DNA of 64,000 bases from an uncultured Eubacteriales bacterium (GCA_900548855.1 URMF01000006.1:37774-101773); one strand, 5' to 3'. Positions 16,787 through 26,473 are shown, counted from the stretch's first letter. The notes: a model not told the origin generated them from the sequence alone. A program made the numbers and translations.

Positions 16787-16807
16787 TACAATAGACGAAA
16801 GTCTATT
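16787..16807 (+). promoter_or_regulatory. Extended -10 promoter and overlapping inverted repeat before glgA
   Basis: TGC-TACAAT (16784-16792) is an extended -10 element; a TTTTGT lies 17 nt further up. The inverted repeat AATAGAC-GAAA-GTCTATT (16790-16807) overlaps the end of the -10 and the expected transcription start, the place where a repressor would act. Confidence 0.5.
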
Positions 16808-16830
16808 TTGTACGAAGGAGAGAGAATCCG

Positions 16831-18261
16831 ATGAAAAGAATTGCTTATATTGCTTCTGAATGTGTTCCATTTATTAAGACTGGCGGTCTGGCTGACGTTG
16901 TAGGGACACTTCCTAAGATTTTTGATAAAAAGGAGTATGATGTGCGGATTATCATCCCTAATTATATGTGTATTCCTTCCAAATATAAAGAGAAAATGCG
17001 CTTTATTACAAACTTCCAGATGGATATTGGAGACCACTCACAATATGTGGGAATTATGTATATGGAATATGAGGGTGTGCCGGTTTATTTTATTGATAAC
17101 GAATTTTACTTTAATGGACTGGCTCCTTATGGTGATACCAAGTGGGACATTGAGAAATTCTGTTATTTTTCCAAGGCGGCGCTATCTATTCTGCCGGTGA
17201 TTGGTTTCCGCCCGGATATTGTACATTGTCACGACTGGCAGGCGGGTATGGTTCCGGTATATTTGAAGACATTGTTTGCAGGGAATCCCTTTTTTGGAAG
17301 CATAAAATCCATTATGACAATTCATAATCTGCAGTTCCAGGGAAGATGGGATATTGAACATGTACGGTATTGCTCCGGTCTTCCAGACTATTTGTTTACT
17401 GCGGATAAGTTGGAGATACATAAAGATGCTTCCATGCTGAAGGGTGGACTTGTCTATGCAGATGTGATTACTACAGTAAGCAACACCTATGCATATGAAA
17501 TCCAGACGCCGTATTATGGGGAAGGATTAGACGGTTTGTTACAGGCAAGAAACCAGTCTTTAGTGGGAATTGTTAACGGTATTGATTATGATACATATAA
17601 TCCGGAAAAGGACAAGCATTTAGCAAAAGCATACAATATTAAGAATGTTAAGAAAAATAAGGGGATGAATAAGACAGCACTTCAGAAGGAACTGGGACTT
17701 CCTGTAGATAAGAATCAGTTTGTGCTTGGTATCATTTCCAGGCTGACAGACCAGAAGGGCCTTGATTTAGTGGATGCGGTGATGAATGATATCTGCCAGG
17801 ATGGTGTGCAGTTTGTTGTGCTGGGAACTGGAGACAGGAGATATGAGGATATGTTCCGGTACTATCAGGGCTTTCATCCGGCAAAGGTTAGTGCAAACAT
17901 TTATTTTTCAGATGCACTTTCCCATAAAATGTATGGAGGCTGTGATGCAATTTTAGTACCGTCAAGATTTGAGCCCTGCGGACTTACACAGCTGATGGCT
18001 CTCCGCTATGGTTCCCTTCCGATTGTCCGGGAGACTGGAGGACTTAAGGATACGGTCATTCCTTATAATGAATTTGAACAGACAGGAACGGGATTTTCAT
18101 TTGCAAATTATAATGCGCAGGAGCTTCTGCATACTATTAATTATGCGAAAGAGGTTTTTTATAACCAGAAGAAGAGCTGGGAGGACATGCAGGTACGTGC
18201 CATGGGTCAGGATTATTCCTGGGCAAGCTCGGCAAAGAGATATGAGGAATTGTATAAATAG
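16831..18261 (+). CDS. glgA: Glycogen synthase (ADP-glucose type, GT5)
   Basis: 476 residues, full length. N-terminal ADP-glucose binding motif 'KTGGLADVVGTLPK' (residues about 15-28) and the C-terminal GT5 motif 'PSRFEPCGLTQLMALRYG' with 'GGLKDTV'. Adds glucose from ADP-glucose to alpha-1,4-glucan. No other glg gene lies in the window, so the copy is isolated next to spo0A. A promoter with an overlapping inverted repeat precedes it and a terminator follows. Confidence 0.95.
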   Translation: MKRIAYIASECVPFIKTGGLADVVGTLPKIFDKKEYDVRIIIPNYMCIPSKYKEKMRFITNFQMDIGDHSQYVGIMYMEYEGVPVYFIDNEFYFNGLAPYGDTKWDIEKFCYFSKAALSILPVIGFRPDIVHCHDWQAGMVPVYLKTLFAGNPFFGSIKSIMTIHNLQFQGRWDIEHVRYCSGLPDYLFTADKLEIHKDASMLKGGLVYADVITTVSNTYAYEIQTPYYGEGLDGLLQARNQSLVGIVNGIDYDTYNPEKDKHLAKAYNIKNVKKNKGMNKTALQKELGLPVDKNQFVLGIISRLTDQKGLDLVDAVMNDICQDGVQFVVLGTGDRRYEDMFRYYQGFHPAKVSANIYFSDALSHKMYGGCDAILVPSRFEPCGLTQLMALRYGSLPIVRETGGLKDTVIPYNEFEQTGTGFSFANYNAQELLHTINYAKEVFYNQKKSWEDMQVRAMGQDYSWASSAKRYEELYK

Positions 18262-18273
18262 AAGAGAACAAGA

Positions 18274-18304
18274 GCCGCAGGCGGGGAAGCTGTCTGCGGT
18301 TTTG
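18274..18304 (+). terminator. Intrinsic terminator after glgA
   Basis: Stem CCGCAG (18275-18280) with CTGCGG (18294-18299), then TTTTG. The T-run is short, so some read-through into the next gene is possible. Confidence 0.6.
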
Positions 18305-18327
18305 TGCAGTAGAAGGAGTAAAAAGAA

Positions 18328-20073
18328 ATGGCTTTTGATGGAGTAGTGATTTCTAATATCGTAAAAGACATGAAGGAACGGCTGACAGGAGGCCGTATTT
18401 ATAAGATATACCAGCCGGAAAGCGATGAGATTAATTTGGTGATTAAAAATCTGGGAACAACCTTTCGGCTCATGTTAAATGCCAGCCCTACACTTCCACT
18501 GGTGTATTTTTTGCCGGAAAACAAGGTAAATCCGGCTACAGCACCAAATTTTTGTATGCTGCTTAGAAAGCATATCGGCAATGGAAGAATTGTGGGGGTT
18601 GAGCAGCCGGGGTTTGAGCGGATTATCATGATAGATATCGAGCATTTAGATGAGATGGGGGATTTGTGTAGGAAAAAGCTTGTAATCGAGCTGATGGGCA
18701 AGCATAGCAATATTATATTTACGGAAGAGAACGGACGGATTGTGGATGCAATTAAGCGGATTGGCGCCCAGATTAGTTCGGTGAGGGAGGTGCTTCCCGG
18801 ATATGATTATGTGCTGCCACCAAATGAAAAGGTGGATCCCTTAGAGGTTTCAAAGGAATATTTCCAGACCATCATTTTAGAGAAAGCCATGAGCGTGGAA
18901 AAAGCCATTTATTCGTCCATAACAGGCTTTTCCAAGCTGATTGCAGGTGAACTCTGCTACGAGGCAGGAGTAGATGGCAATTTCAGTACGGACAGCCTTG
19001 CAGAGAGCAACAAAGAGATGTTGTGGAATGCATTTTCCAGATTGGTTACCCGGGTGAAGGATGGAAATTATGAACCGGTAATTGTATATGACCAAGATGA
19101 GCCAGTAGCATTTTCCTCCATACCACTTATGATGTATAATGACCTTAATCAGGAATATTTTAAGGATATATCGGAATTGCTGGCAAGCTATTATGCAAAG
19201 AAGGATATTTCTTCCAGAATCCGCCAGAAATCAACCGATTTAAGAAAAGTACTGGCAACAGCGGTGGAACGGACTTCCAGAAAATACGATATTCAGCGGA
19301 AGCAGTTGAAGGATACGGAAAAGCGGGATAAATACCGTATCTATGGAGAGCTGCTGCAGACCTATGGCTATGAGGTGCAGACCGGAGATAAGGAAGCTAA
19401 GGTGATGAATTACTATACCAATGAGGAGGTAACCATTCCGTTGGATACAACCCTGACACCAGTGGAAAATGCAAACCGGTATTTTAATAAATATAATAAA
19501 CTGAAACGTACCTATGAGGCTTCCCTGACATTAGTGGAGGAGAGTAAGAAAACTCTGGAGCACTTGCTTTCTCTGCAAAACAGCATGGAGATTGCCACTT
19601 CCGAGGCGGACCTGGCAGAGATACGGGAAGAAATGGTAATAGCCGGTCTCGTCAAGGCGAAGCAGAACAGAAAAAGTGGAGTGAAACAGGAAAAGAGTAA
19701 GCCCTTACACTACATTTCCTCGGACGGCTTTCATATGTATGTGGGTAAAAACAATCTGCAAAATGACCGCCTTACCTTTAAAACAGCAGGAACAAAAGAC
19801 CTTTGGTTCCATGCCAAGGAGATGCCGGGCTCCCATGTGATTGTAAAATTAGAGGGGGCAGAGGATGTGCCAGATGCCACTTATGAGGAAGCTGCTCGTC
19901 TGGCAGCCTATTATTCATCGGGAAAGACCAGTCCCAAGGTGGAGATTGATTATACAAGAAGGGGAAATCTTAAGAAACCGCCCCAGGCAAATCCTGGATA
20001 TGTTATTTATCACACGAATTATTCCATGGTGGCGTTGCCAGATATTAAGGGGATTGAAGAAATAAAGGAATGA
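18328..20073 (+). CDS. rqcH: RqcH (NFACT family ribosome quality control protein)
   Basis: 581 residues. NFACT-N domain at the start ('MAFDGVVISNIVKDMKERL', 'GGRIYKIYQPE'), a central coiled coil (about 290-430), and NFACT-R near the end ('SSDGFHMYVGKNN', 'DLWFHAKEMPGSHVIVK', 'YTRRGNLKKPPQANPGYVIY'). RqcH binds obstructed 50S subunits and adds alanine tails to stalled chains; older annotations call it fibronectin-binding protein. Start has an AGAAGGAG ribosome binding site. It stands alone between glgA and the yicC promoter. Confidence 0.95.
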   Translation: MAFDGVVISNIVKDMKERLTGGRIYKIYQPESDEINLVIKNLGTTFRLMLNASPTLPLVYFLPENKVNPATAPNFCMLLRKHIGNGRIVGVEQPGFERIIMIDIEHLDEMGDLCRKKLVIELMGKHSNIIFTEENGRIVDAIKRIGAQISSVREVLPGYDYVLPPNEKVDPLEVSKEYFQTIILEKAMSVEKAIYSSITGFSKLIAGELCYEAGVDGNFSTDSLAESNKEMLWNAFSRLVTRVKDGNYEPVIVYDQDEPVAFSSIPLMMYNDLNQEYFKDISELLASYYAKKDISSRIRQKSTDLRKVLATAVERTSRKYDIQRKQLKDTEKRDKYRIYGELLQTYGYEVQTGDKEAKVMNYYTNEEVTIPLDTTLTPVENANRYFNKYNKLKRTYEASLTLVEESKKTLEHLLSLQNSMEIATSEADLAEIREEMVIAGLVKAKQNRKSGVKQEKSKPLHYISSDGFHMYVGKNNLQNDRLTFKTAGTKDLWFHAKEMPGSHVIVKLEGAEDVPDATYEEAARLAAYYSSGKTSPKVEIDYTRRGNLKKPPQANPGYVIYHTNYSMVALPDIKGIEEIKE

Positions 20074-20112
20074 AAATACAGGAATGAAAATACAGGTTGG
20101 GAAAACCTTAGC

Positions 20113-20141
20113 TTGCATTTCTTTATATATTTGGTTATAAT
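20113..20141 (+). promoter_or_regulatory. Sigma-A type promoter for the yicC-gmk-rpoZ run
   Basis: TTGCAT at 20113-20118, 17-nt spacer, TATAAT at 20136-20141. It lies 88 nt before yicC. Confidence 0.75.
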
Positions 20142-20228
20142 ATATAAGTTAATTCATGTCCTTTTGTGAGTTGGCTTATTATTATATTGTAAATTCCAAT
20201 GGAAGACTGGAAAAAGTAGGTGAAGTGC

Positions 20229-21107
20229 TTGATAAAGAGTATGACAGGTTTTGGTCGTGCAGAGAGTGTGACGAAGGACCGCAAGATTGTAATTGAGATG
20301 AAGTCGGTGAATCACAGATATTGTGATTTGAATATTAAGATGCCAAAGAAGCTGAATTTTTTTGAAGCTGCGATTCGCAATCATTTAAAGAAATATATTG
20401 GAAGAGGCAAGGTAGATATTTTTATTACCTATGAGGATTATTCAGAGAATAATGTCTGTGTAAAATATAATCCGGAGATAGCAGCAGAATATGTGAAGTA
20501 TCTGCAGCAGATGGCAGATACCTTTGAACTGAGGAGCGACCTGTCAGTAGTGGCACTTTCCAGATATCCGGAGGTCTTTACCTTAGAGGAACAATCTGAA
20601 AATGAGGAGCAGTTATGGAATGAGTTTGTCGTGATTCTGGATGAGGCGGCAAACCACTTTGTGGAGTCCCGCACCAAAGAGGGCGAAGTGTTGAAGGAGG
20701 ATTTGCTTCAGAAGCTGGATGGGATGCTGTCCATGGTAGATTATATTGAGTCGGTTTCTCCGTCTCTGGTTGAAGATTACCGAAACCGGTTAGAGGCTAA
20801 GGTAAAGGAGCTGTTAGAGGGGGCTGGCATGGATGAAAGCCGTATTGCCACAGAGGTTACCATTTATGCAGATAAAATTTGTGTGGATGAAGAGACGGTG
20901 AGACTTAGAAGTCACATTGAGAATACAAAGGCGATTTTGCTTGAAGGCGGCAATGTGGGGCGTAAGCTGGATTTTGTTGCACAGGAGATGAACAGGGAGG
21001 CCAATACAATCCTTTCCAAAGCTAATTCCCTTGATGTTTCCAACAAAGCAATTGATTTGAAAACCGAGATTGAGAAAGTCAGGGAACAGATACAGAATAT
21101 TGAGTAG
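20229..21107 (+). CDS. yicC: YicC family endoribonuclease/stress protein (TTG start)
   Basis: 292 residues if translation begins at TTG 20229, which follows AGGTGA by five bases and gives the usual start 'MIKSMTGFGRAE'; a GTG at 20220 is the alternative and overlaps the ribosome binding site. Family features: 'VEMKSVNHRYCDLNIKMPKKL' near the N-terminus, and the C-terminal DUF1732 'DIDEETVRLRSHIENTKA'-like stretch with 'GRKLDFVAQEMNREANTI'. YicC proteins are linked to RNA turnover and stationary-phase survival. In many Clostridia remA sits between yicC and gmk; here only 12 nt separate them. Confidence 0.93.
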   Translation: MIKSMTGFGRAESVTKDRKIVIEMKSVNHRYCDLNIKMPKKLNFFEAAIRNHLKKYIGRGKVDIFITYEDYSENNVCVKYNPEIAAEYVKYLQQMADTFELRSDLSVVALSRYPEVFTLEEQSENEEQLWNEFVVILDEAANHFVESRTKEGEVLKEDLLQKLDGMLSMVDYIESVSPSLVEDYRNRLEAKVKELLEGAGMDESRIATEVTIYADKICVDEETVRLRSHIENTKAILLEGGNVGRKLDFVAQEMNREANTILSKANSLDVSNKAIDLKTEIEKVREQIQNIE

Positions 21108-21119
21108 AGGGTGAGGCAT

Positions 21120-21755
21120 ATGAATAAAAAAGGCGTGTTGATTGTCATTTCTGGATTTTCCGGTGTTGGCAAGGGAACGGTCGTTAGGAAGTTAATTGAG
21201 AAGTATCACTATAGTCTTTCTGTTTCTGCCACCACAAGAGAACCAAGACCCGGTGAAGTGGATGGAAAAGACTATTTCTTCAAGAGTGTGGCTGAGTTTC
21301 AGAGTCTGATTGATTATAATGGATTCATTGAATGGGCACAGTATGTGGAGAATTATTATGGCACTCCCAGAAAATATGTAGAAGATGAATTAGCCAGAGG
21401 ACATAATGTGATATTAGAGATAGAAGTTCAGGGAGCAATGCGGATTAAGGAGCAGTATCCGGATGCAGTATTGATTTTCCTGACAGCGCCGGATGCACAT
21501 AGTCTTAAGGAGAGATTAGAGGGCAGAGGCACAGAGGATGCAAAGGTAATTGCAAAACGGTTAAAGCGTGCCTATGAAGAAACAGATGATATGTCAGAAT
21601 ATGATTATCTGGTTGTGAATGATGATTTGGAGACCTGTGTGGATAATGTAAATGCCGTAATTGTGGCAGAGAGCTTCCGCACGGCAAATAACCGGGAATA
21701 TATTGAACAAACCAAAAATGAATTATTTGATATTCGAAAGGAGATTTTATCATGA
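21120..21755 (+). CDS. gmk: Guanylate kinase
   Basis: 211 residues from ATG 21120, preceded by GGGTGAGG (a GTG at 21111 is inside that site). P-loop 'GFSGVGKGTVVRKL', GMP-binding 'SATTREPRPGEVDGKDYFF' and 'YGTPRKYVEDEL'. Converts GMP to GDP. Ends in an ATGA overlap with rpoZ. Confidence 0.96.
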   Translation: MNKKGVLIVISGFSGVGKGTVVRKLIEKYHYSLSVSATTREPRPGEVDGKDYFFKSVAEFQSLIDYNGFIEWAQYVENYYGTPRKYVEDELARGHNVILEIEVQGAMRIKEQYPDAVLIFLTAPDAHSLKERLEGRGTEDAKVIAKRLKRAYEETDDMSEYDYLVVNDDLETCVDNVNAVIVAESFRTANNREYIEQTKNELFDIRKEILS

Positions 21756-21991
21756 TACATCCATCTTATAGTGATTTAATGGAAGTTGTTAACAGCGAGG
21801 TTGAGCAGGGAGAACAGCCGGTGGTACAAAGCCGTTATTCCATTGTACTTGCAACTGCAAAGAGGGCAAGACAGATTATTGCAGGAGAAGAACCTCTGGT
21901 AAAGGGAGAAGGCAGAAAACCATTATCTGTTGCCGTGGATGAGCTTTATCAGGGAAAGGTTAAAATTGTTGGAGACGATGAGGACGAATGA
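21752..21991 (+). CDS. rpoZ: RNA polymerase omega subunit
   Basis: 79 residues. 'MIHPSYSDLMEVV', 'SRYSIVLATAKRARQI' and 'PLSVAVDELYQGKV' match omega. Translationally coupled to gmk. A strong hairpin (22001-22030) follows. Confidence 0.94.
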   Translation: MIHPSYSDLMEVVNSEVEQGEQPVVQSRYSIVLATAKRARQIIAGEEPLVKGEGRKPLSVAVDELYQGKVKIVGDDEDE

Positions 21992-22000
21992 TAATACTGG

Positions 22001-22030
22001 TGGCAGGCAGGAGTGCCTGCCATTTGTGTT
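22001..22030 (+). terminator. Terminator-like hairpin after rpoZ
   Basis: Perfect 9-bp stem TGGCAGGCA (22001-22009) and TGCCTGCCA (22014-22022), loop GGAG, then TTTGTGTT. The T-run is broken, so it may be an attenuator or processing site rather than a full stop. It precedes repeat copy 2 by a few bases. Confidence 0.6.
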
Positions 22031-22033
22031 GCC

Positions 22034-22072
22034 AAGCATATGAGGAAAAGGTCCGGTGGACCATTTTTGAGT
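22034..22072 (+). repeat. Interspersed palindromic repeat, copy 2
   Basis: AAGCATATGAGG, then stem AAAAGGTCC-ggt-GGACCATTTTT, ending GAGTACAG-like. Shares all blocks with the copies at 4793 and 46541; here the left arm has an A in place of the T of ATGGTCC, so one pair of the stem is lost. Confidence 0.78.
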
Positions 22073-22126
22073 ACAGGTCACTTTCCGTTATGAAAAGTTT
22101 GCAGCATTTAGACTAGGAGGTTATAT

Positions 22127-23632
22127 ATGAAATTAGGGCAATTGCTAAATACGCTGGAATATACATTGGTGCAGGGAAGCCTTGATGCAGAAGTAACTGC
22201 AGTGGAAAATGACTCCCGAAAGGTGATGAAGGGGGCACTCTTTTTCTGCATTACCGGAGCGGTATTTGACGGACATAGCTATGCGAGGGATGTGGCGGAT
22301 AAAAAGGCTTCTGTAATTGTGGTAGAAAAAGATGTAAATTTGGAGGGAAATGCAGAAACAGCAGTGGTAAAGGTGCCAGATACCCGGTATGCCATGGGAA
22401 TAATTTGTGCTGCATTTTATGGTAATCCATCTGATAAGCTGACGGTAATTGGCATTACCGGGACAAAGGGAAAAACCACCACCACTTACATGATTAAATC
22501 TATGCTTGAAGCAGCAGGACACAAAACCGGGCTGATTGGAACGATAGAGAGTATTGTAGGTGATAAAGCAGTTCCAGCCAATAATACCACACCGGAATCG
22601 ATTGTCATGCAGAGAACCTTGAAGGAAATGGTGGATGCCGGTCTGGATAGCGTGGTAATGGAGGTTTCTTCCCAGGGCCTGATGCTTAACCGGGTGGCAG
22701 GCGTTTCTTTTGACTACGGTATTTTTACCAATTTATCGGAGGATCATATCGGACCAAATGAGCACAAGGATTTTGCAGAGTATTTAGGCTGGAAAGCAAA
22801 GCTGTTTACGCTCTGTAAAACAGGAATTTTTAATGTGGATGATGAAAATTGCGACCAGATATTAAAGGGACATACCTGTCAGGTAATTACCTATGGCATA
22901 AAAGAGGGAGCAGACTATCAGGCAGAGCATTTAAAGCTTTACAAGAAGGATGGATGTCTGGGGATTTCCTATCATTTGGATGGAAAATATCAGGAAGAGG
23001 TGACGGTAAGCCTGCCGGGTGAGTTTTCTGTGCACAATTCCCTGTCTGCCATTGCTGTGGCGAAGGAAATGGGCGTACCTATGGAAAAGATTTTGGAAAT
23101 ATTGAAGGATATCCATGTAAAGGGCAGGGTGGAGCTGATTCCGATTTCCGATGCATTTACCATCTTAATTGATTATGCACATAATGCAGTGAGTCTGGAA
23201 AGTATCCTGACCACCTTACGTGCTTATAATCCGAAACGGCTGGTTGCTTTGTTTGGCTGTGGGGGAAACCGCTCCAAGGTACGGAGATATGAGATGGGAG
23301 AGGTATCCGGTGAACTTGCAGACTTTACAATTATAACCTCCGATAATCCAAGGGATGAGGAGCCTCGGGCAATTATGGATGACATCAAAACCGGAATTGC
23401 AAAGACAGAGGGAAAATATGTGGAAATTGTTGACCGGAAGGAAGCAATCCGTTATGCTATAATGAATGCGGGGGAGGGAGATGTCATTGTTCTTGCCGGT
23501 AAGGGGCATGAGGATTACCAGGAGATTAAGGGCAGGAAATACCATATGGATGAACGGGATTTGATTAGAGAGATATTGGAGGAAGAGGATGTCACCAAAA
23601 TATGCGGATATAATAATCGATATTTCGCATGA
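22127..23632 (+). CDS. murE: UDP-N-acetylmuramoyl-tripeptide synthetase (meso-DAP type)
   Basis: 501 residues. ATP site 'GITGTKGKTTTTYMI', middle domain 'EVSSQGLMLNRVAGV', and the substrate motif 'TSDNPRDEEPRAI', whose DNPR is the signature for meso-diaminopimelate. Adds the third amino acid to the peptidoglycan stem. AGGAGG ribosome binding site. Overlaps priA by 44 nt. In relatives coaBC often occupies this spot between rpoZ and priA. Confidence 0.95.
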   Translation: MKLGQLLNTLEYTLVQGSLDAEVTAVENDSRKVMKGALFFCITGAVFDGHSYARDVADKKASVIVVEKDVNLEGNAETAVVKVPDTRYAMGIICAAFYGNPSDKLTVIGITGTKGKTTTTYMIKSMLEAAGHKTGLIGTIESIVGDKAVPANNTTPESIVMQRTLKEMVDAGLDSVVMEVSSQGLMLNRVAGVSFDYGIFTNLSEDHIGPNEHKDFAEYLGWKAKLFTLCKTGIFNVDDENCDQILKGHTCQVITYGIKEGADYQAEHLKLYKKDGCLGISYHLDGKYQEEVTVSLPGEFSVHNSLSAIAVAKEMGVPMEKILEILKDIHVKGRVELIPISDAFTILIDYAHNAVSLESILTTLRAYNPKRLVALFGCGGNRSKVRRYEMGEVSGELADFTIITSDNPRDEEPRAIMDDIKTGIAKTEGKYVEIVDRKEAIRYAIMNAGEGDVIVLAGKGHEDYQEIKGRKYHMDERDLIREILEEEDVTKICGYNNRYFA

Positions 23633-25841
23633 GGCGATTGACCGGACATTTCAGTACCGGATTCCGGAAGGTCTTGTGGAACAAATCAGGATAGGCACAC
23701 AGGTGTCTATCCCTTTTGGTCGTGGGAATCATTTGAGGAGCGGATATGTGGTGTCCTTTTCTGATACACCGGCATTTGAGGAAGCCAGGCTAAAAGAAAT
23801 TGCCGGTGTGAAGGAGGGAAGTGTTGCCATTGAAAGCGCATTAATTGAGCTGGCAGCCTTTATTAAGGAACAGTACGGCTCCACCATGATTAATGCATTA
23901 AAGACCGTTATGCCCATAAAACAGAAGGTAAAGGGGCTGACTCATAAAGAGGTGCGGCTTCTGGTGCCGGAGGCGGAAGCACAGGAATTGTTGGAGCAGT
24001 ACCGGAAAAAGAATGCCAGGGCAAAGGAGAGGTTATTGACAGAGCTTATGGAAGACAGGGTTATTCCCTATTCCCTTGTTACGGGAAAGCTCAATATCTC
24101 TTCCTCTACACTGAAGGCAATGCAGGACGGGAATGTGATTGCTGTGGAGGAGGAAGGCTATTACCGGAACGTAGTTTGGGATGAAATGGAAAATGGTGAG
24201 GAGGTTATTCCCAATCCTGAACAGCAGGAAGCCATATCGAGAGTTGTGGAGGATTACCAGAGTGGACAGCCGGGCACTTATCTGTTAAAGGGAGTTACCG
24301 GGAGCGGAAAGACATTGGTATACATTGAAATGATTGACAAAATTGTCCGTATGGGCAAGCAGGCAATTGTGCTGATACCAGAAATTGCGTTGACGTACCA
24401 GACTGTCAAGCGGTTCCGCAAACGCTTTGGCAGCCGGGTGACGATTATGAATTCGAAGCTTAGTAAGGGGGAGCGCTATGACCAGTTTGAAAAAGCAAAG
24501 AATGGAGAGGTTTCCGTTATGATTGGACCGCGTTCTGCCCTGTTTGCGCCGTTTAAAAATCTTGGTATGATTGTAATTGACGAAGAGCATGAAGCCACGT
24601 ATAAAAGTGAATATCCGCCCAAATACCATGCAAGAGAGGTGGCAATCCACCGGGCTCAAATGGCAGGGGCATCCGTGGTTTTGGGCTCAGCGACCCCTTC
24701 TGTGGAGTCCTATTACCATGCCTTACAGGGGGATTATGTTTTGCTGAATTTATCCGGCAGAGCAAGGAAATCGGCATCCCTTGCGGAAACCTCTGTGGTG
24801 GATTTACGGGAGGAATTAAAGCTTGGAAACCGCAGCATTTTTAGCGATAGGTTAAAGAAACTGATGGCAGACCGTCTTGCTAAAAAGCAGCAGATTATGT
24901 TGTTTTTAAACCGACGGGGATTTGCAGGTTTCATTTCCTGCAGGAGCTGTGGGCATGTGTTTAAGTGTCCCCACTGTGATGTGACCCTGACGGAACATTT
25001 TTCCGGGACTGCAAAAGAAAAGCTGGTGTGCCATTATTGTGGGTATGAACAGAAAAAGCCGGCAGTCTGTCCGGAATGCCAGTCCAGATATATTGCAGGC
25101 TTTGGAATTGGTACACAGAAGGTGGAGGAGCAGGTGAAGGCTTTGTTTCCAGAGGCAAGGGTACTCCGGATGGATATGGATACCACAAGAAATAAGGATT
25201 CCCACGAGAAGATTTTGAGCCAGTTTGCCAACGGTGAGGCGGATATTTTAGTGGGGACACAGATGATTGTAAAGGGACATGATTTTTCCAATGTAACACT
25301 GGTGGGTGTGATTGCCGCAGACCTGACACTGTTTGACAATGATTATAAGTCGGCAGAGCGCACCTTTGATTTGCTGACCCAGGCGGCGGGAAGAGCCGGC
25401 AGAGGCAGGCTTAAGGGTGATGTGGTAATCCAGACCTATGCACCGGAGCACTATGCAATTAAAGCGGCGGCAAAGCAGGATTACCAGGCATTTTATGAGG
25501 AGGAAAAAGCATACCGCAGCCTTCTTGCGTATCCTCCGTTTTGCCATATGCTGGCAGTGTTTATGGAGTGTGACGGATATGAAACACTGTGTCGTCTCTC
25601 GGAGACATTAAAAGAAAAAATAATCTATTGGGGAAAAGAGCAGGGGGTACATGTAATCGGTCCCTGTGATGCAGCGATTTCCAAGGTAAATGACCGCTAC
25701 CGACGGGTGATTTATTTGAAGGATAAGCGATATGAGGCTTTGGTGGAATGGAAGAACCAGGTGGAGCAGTTTTTAGAAGAACAGTCAGAATATAAAGACT
25801 GTTTTGTCACCTTTGACTTTGACCCGGTGCATTCTTATTAG
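23589..25841 (+). CDS. priA: Primosomal protein N' (replication restart helicase PriA)
   Basis: 750 residues. 3'-binding N-terminal domain ('ADIIIDISHEAIDRTFQYRI'), helicase Walker A 'GVTGSGKTLVYIEM', DEEH box 'IVIDEEHEATYKSEY', and the zinc cysteines 'CRSCGHVFKCPHCD' and 'CHYCGYEQKKPAVCPEC'. Reloads replisomes at collapsed forks. The start lies inside murE. Confidence 0.96.
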   Translation: MSPKYADIIIDISHEAIDRTFQYRIPEGLVEQIRIGTQVSIPFGRGNHLRSGYVVSFSDTPAFEEARLKEIAGVKEGSVAIESALIELAAFIKEQYGSTMINALKTVMPIKQKVKGLTHKEVRLLVPEAEAQELLEQYRKKNARAKERLLTELMEDRVIPYSLVTGKLNISSSTLKAMQDGNVIAVEEEGYYRNVVWDEMENGEEVIPNPEQQEAISRVVEDYQSGQPGTYLLKGVTGSGKTLVYIEMIDKIVRMGKQAIVLIPEIALTYQTVKRFRKRFGSRVTIMNSKLSKGERYDQFEKAKNGEVSVMIGPRSALFAPFKNLGMIVIDEEHEATYKSEYPPKYHAREVAIHRAQMAGASVVLGSATPSVESYYHALQGDYVLLNLSGRARKSASLAETSVVDLREELKLGNRSIFSDRLKKLMADRLAKKQQIMLFLNRRGFAGFISCRSCGHVFKCPHCDVTLTEHFSGTAKEKLVCHYCGYEQKKPAVCPECQSRYIAGFGIGTQKVEEQVKALFPEARVLRMDMDTTRNKDSHEKILSQFANGEADILVGTQMIVKGHDFSNVTLVGVIAADLTLFDNDYKSAERTFDLLTQAAGRAGRGRLKGDVVIQTYAPEHYAIKAAAKQDYQAFYEEEKAYRSLLAYPPFCHMLAVFMECDGYETLCRLSETLKEKIIYWGKEQGVHVIGPCDAAISKVNDRYRRVIYLKDKRYEALVEWKNQVEQFLEEQSEYKDCFVTFDFDPVHSY

Positions 25842-25911
25842 AATAAGTGACAACCCTTAAATAGTATGATACAATAAAAAAGTGGTTTCATCATTTGAAT
25901 AGATAGATAAA

Positions 25912-25928
25912 AGTTAGTAATGCTAACT
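25912..25928 (+). promoter_or_regulatory. Small hairpin in the def leader
   Basis: AGTTAG-TAATG-CTAACT, a perfect 6-bp stem 28 nt before the def start. Function unknown. Confidence 0.35.
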
Positions 25929-25956
25929 GGATAACAGAGAAAAGAGGAGAAGAACA

Positions 25957-26445
25957 ATGGCAATAAGACAGATACGGTATGATGGTGATGATATTTTACG
26001 GAAGAAATGTAAGGAAGTAAAAGAGATGACAGAGAGGACAAAAACTCTGATTGATGATATGCTCGAGACAATGTATGAAGCTGATGGTGTAGGCCTTGCA
26101 GCACCACAGGTTGGTGTGCTGAAACGGATTGTGGTTATTGATGTGGATTATGAAAACCCATATGTATTGATTAATCCGGTTATTGTGGAGAAGGATGGGG
26201 AACAGACTGGTGATGAGGGATGTTTAAGTCTTCCGGGAAAGGTAGCGACAGTGACACGGCCAAATCATGTAATCTGCAAATGCCTGAATGAGAACATGGA
26301 GGAGGTAACCGTTGAAGGCGAAGGGCTTCTTGCCAGAGCAATCTGCCATGAGCTGGACCATTTAGAGGGAATCCTGTATAAGGATGTAGCCGACAGCCCG
26401 CTTCGGGAGCTGCGGTATAGGGATGAAGAAGGCGAAACGGAATAA
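25957..26445 (+). CDS. def: Peptide deformylase
   Basis: 162 residues. All three motifs are present: 'GVGLAAPQVG', 'EGCLSLPG' with the metal Cys, and 'ICHELDHLEGILY' with the metal His pair and catalytic Glu. Removes the N-formyl group from new proteins; paired with fmt as usual. AAGAGGAG ribosome binding site. Confidence 0.97.
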   Translation: MAIRQIRYDGDDILRKKCKEVKEMTERTKTLIDDMLETMYEADGVGLAAPQVGVLKRIVVIDVDYENPYVLINPVIVEKDGEQTGDEGCLSLPGKVATVTRPNHVICKCLNENMEEVTVEGEGLLARAICHELDHLEGILYKDVADSPLRELRYRDEEGETE

Positions 26446-26473
26446 ACATAGTATCAGTTAGGTTGGTGATGAA

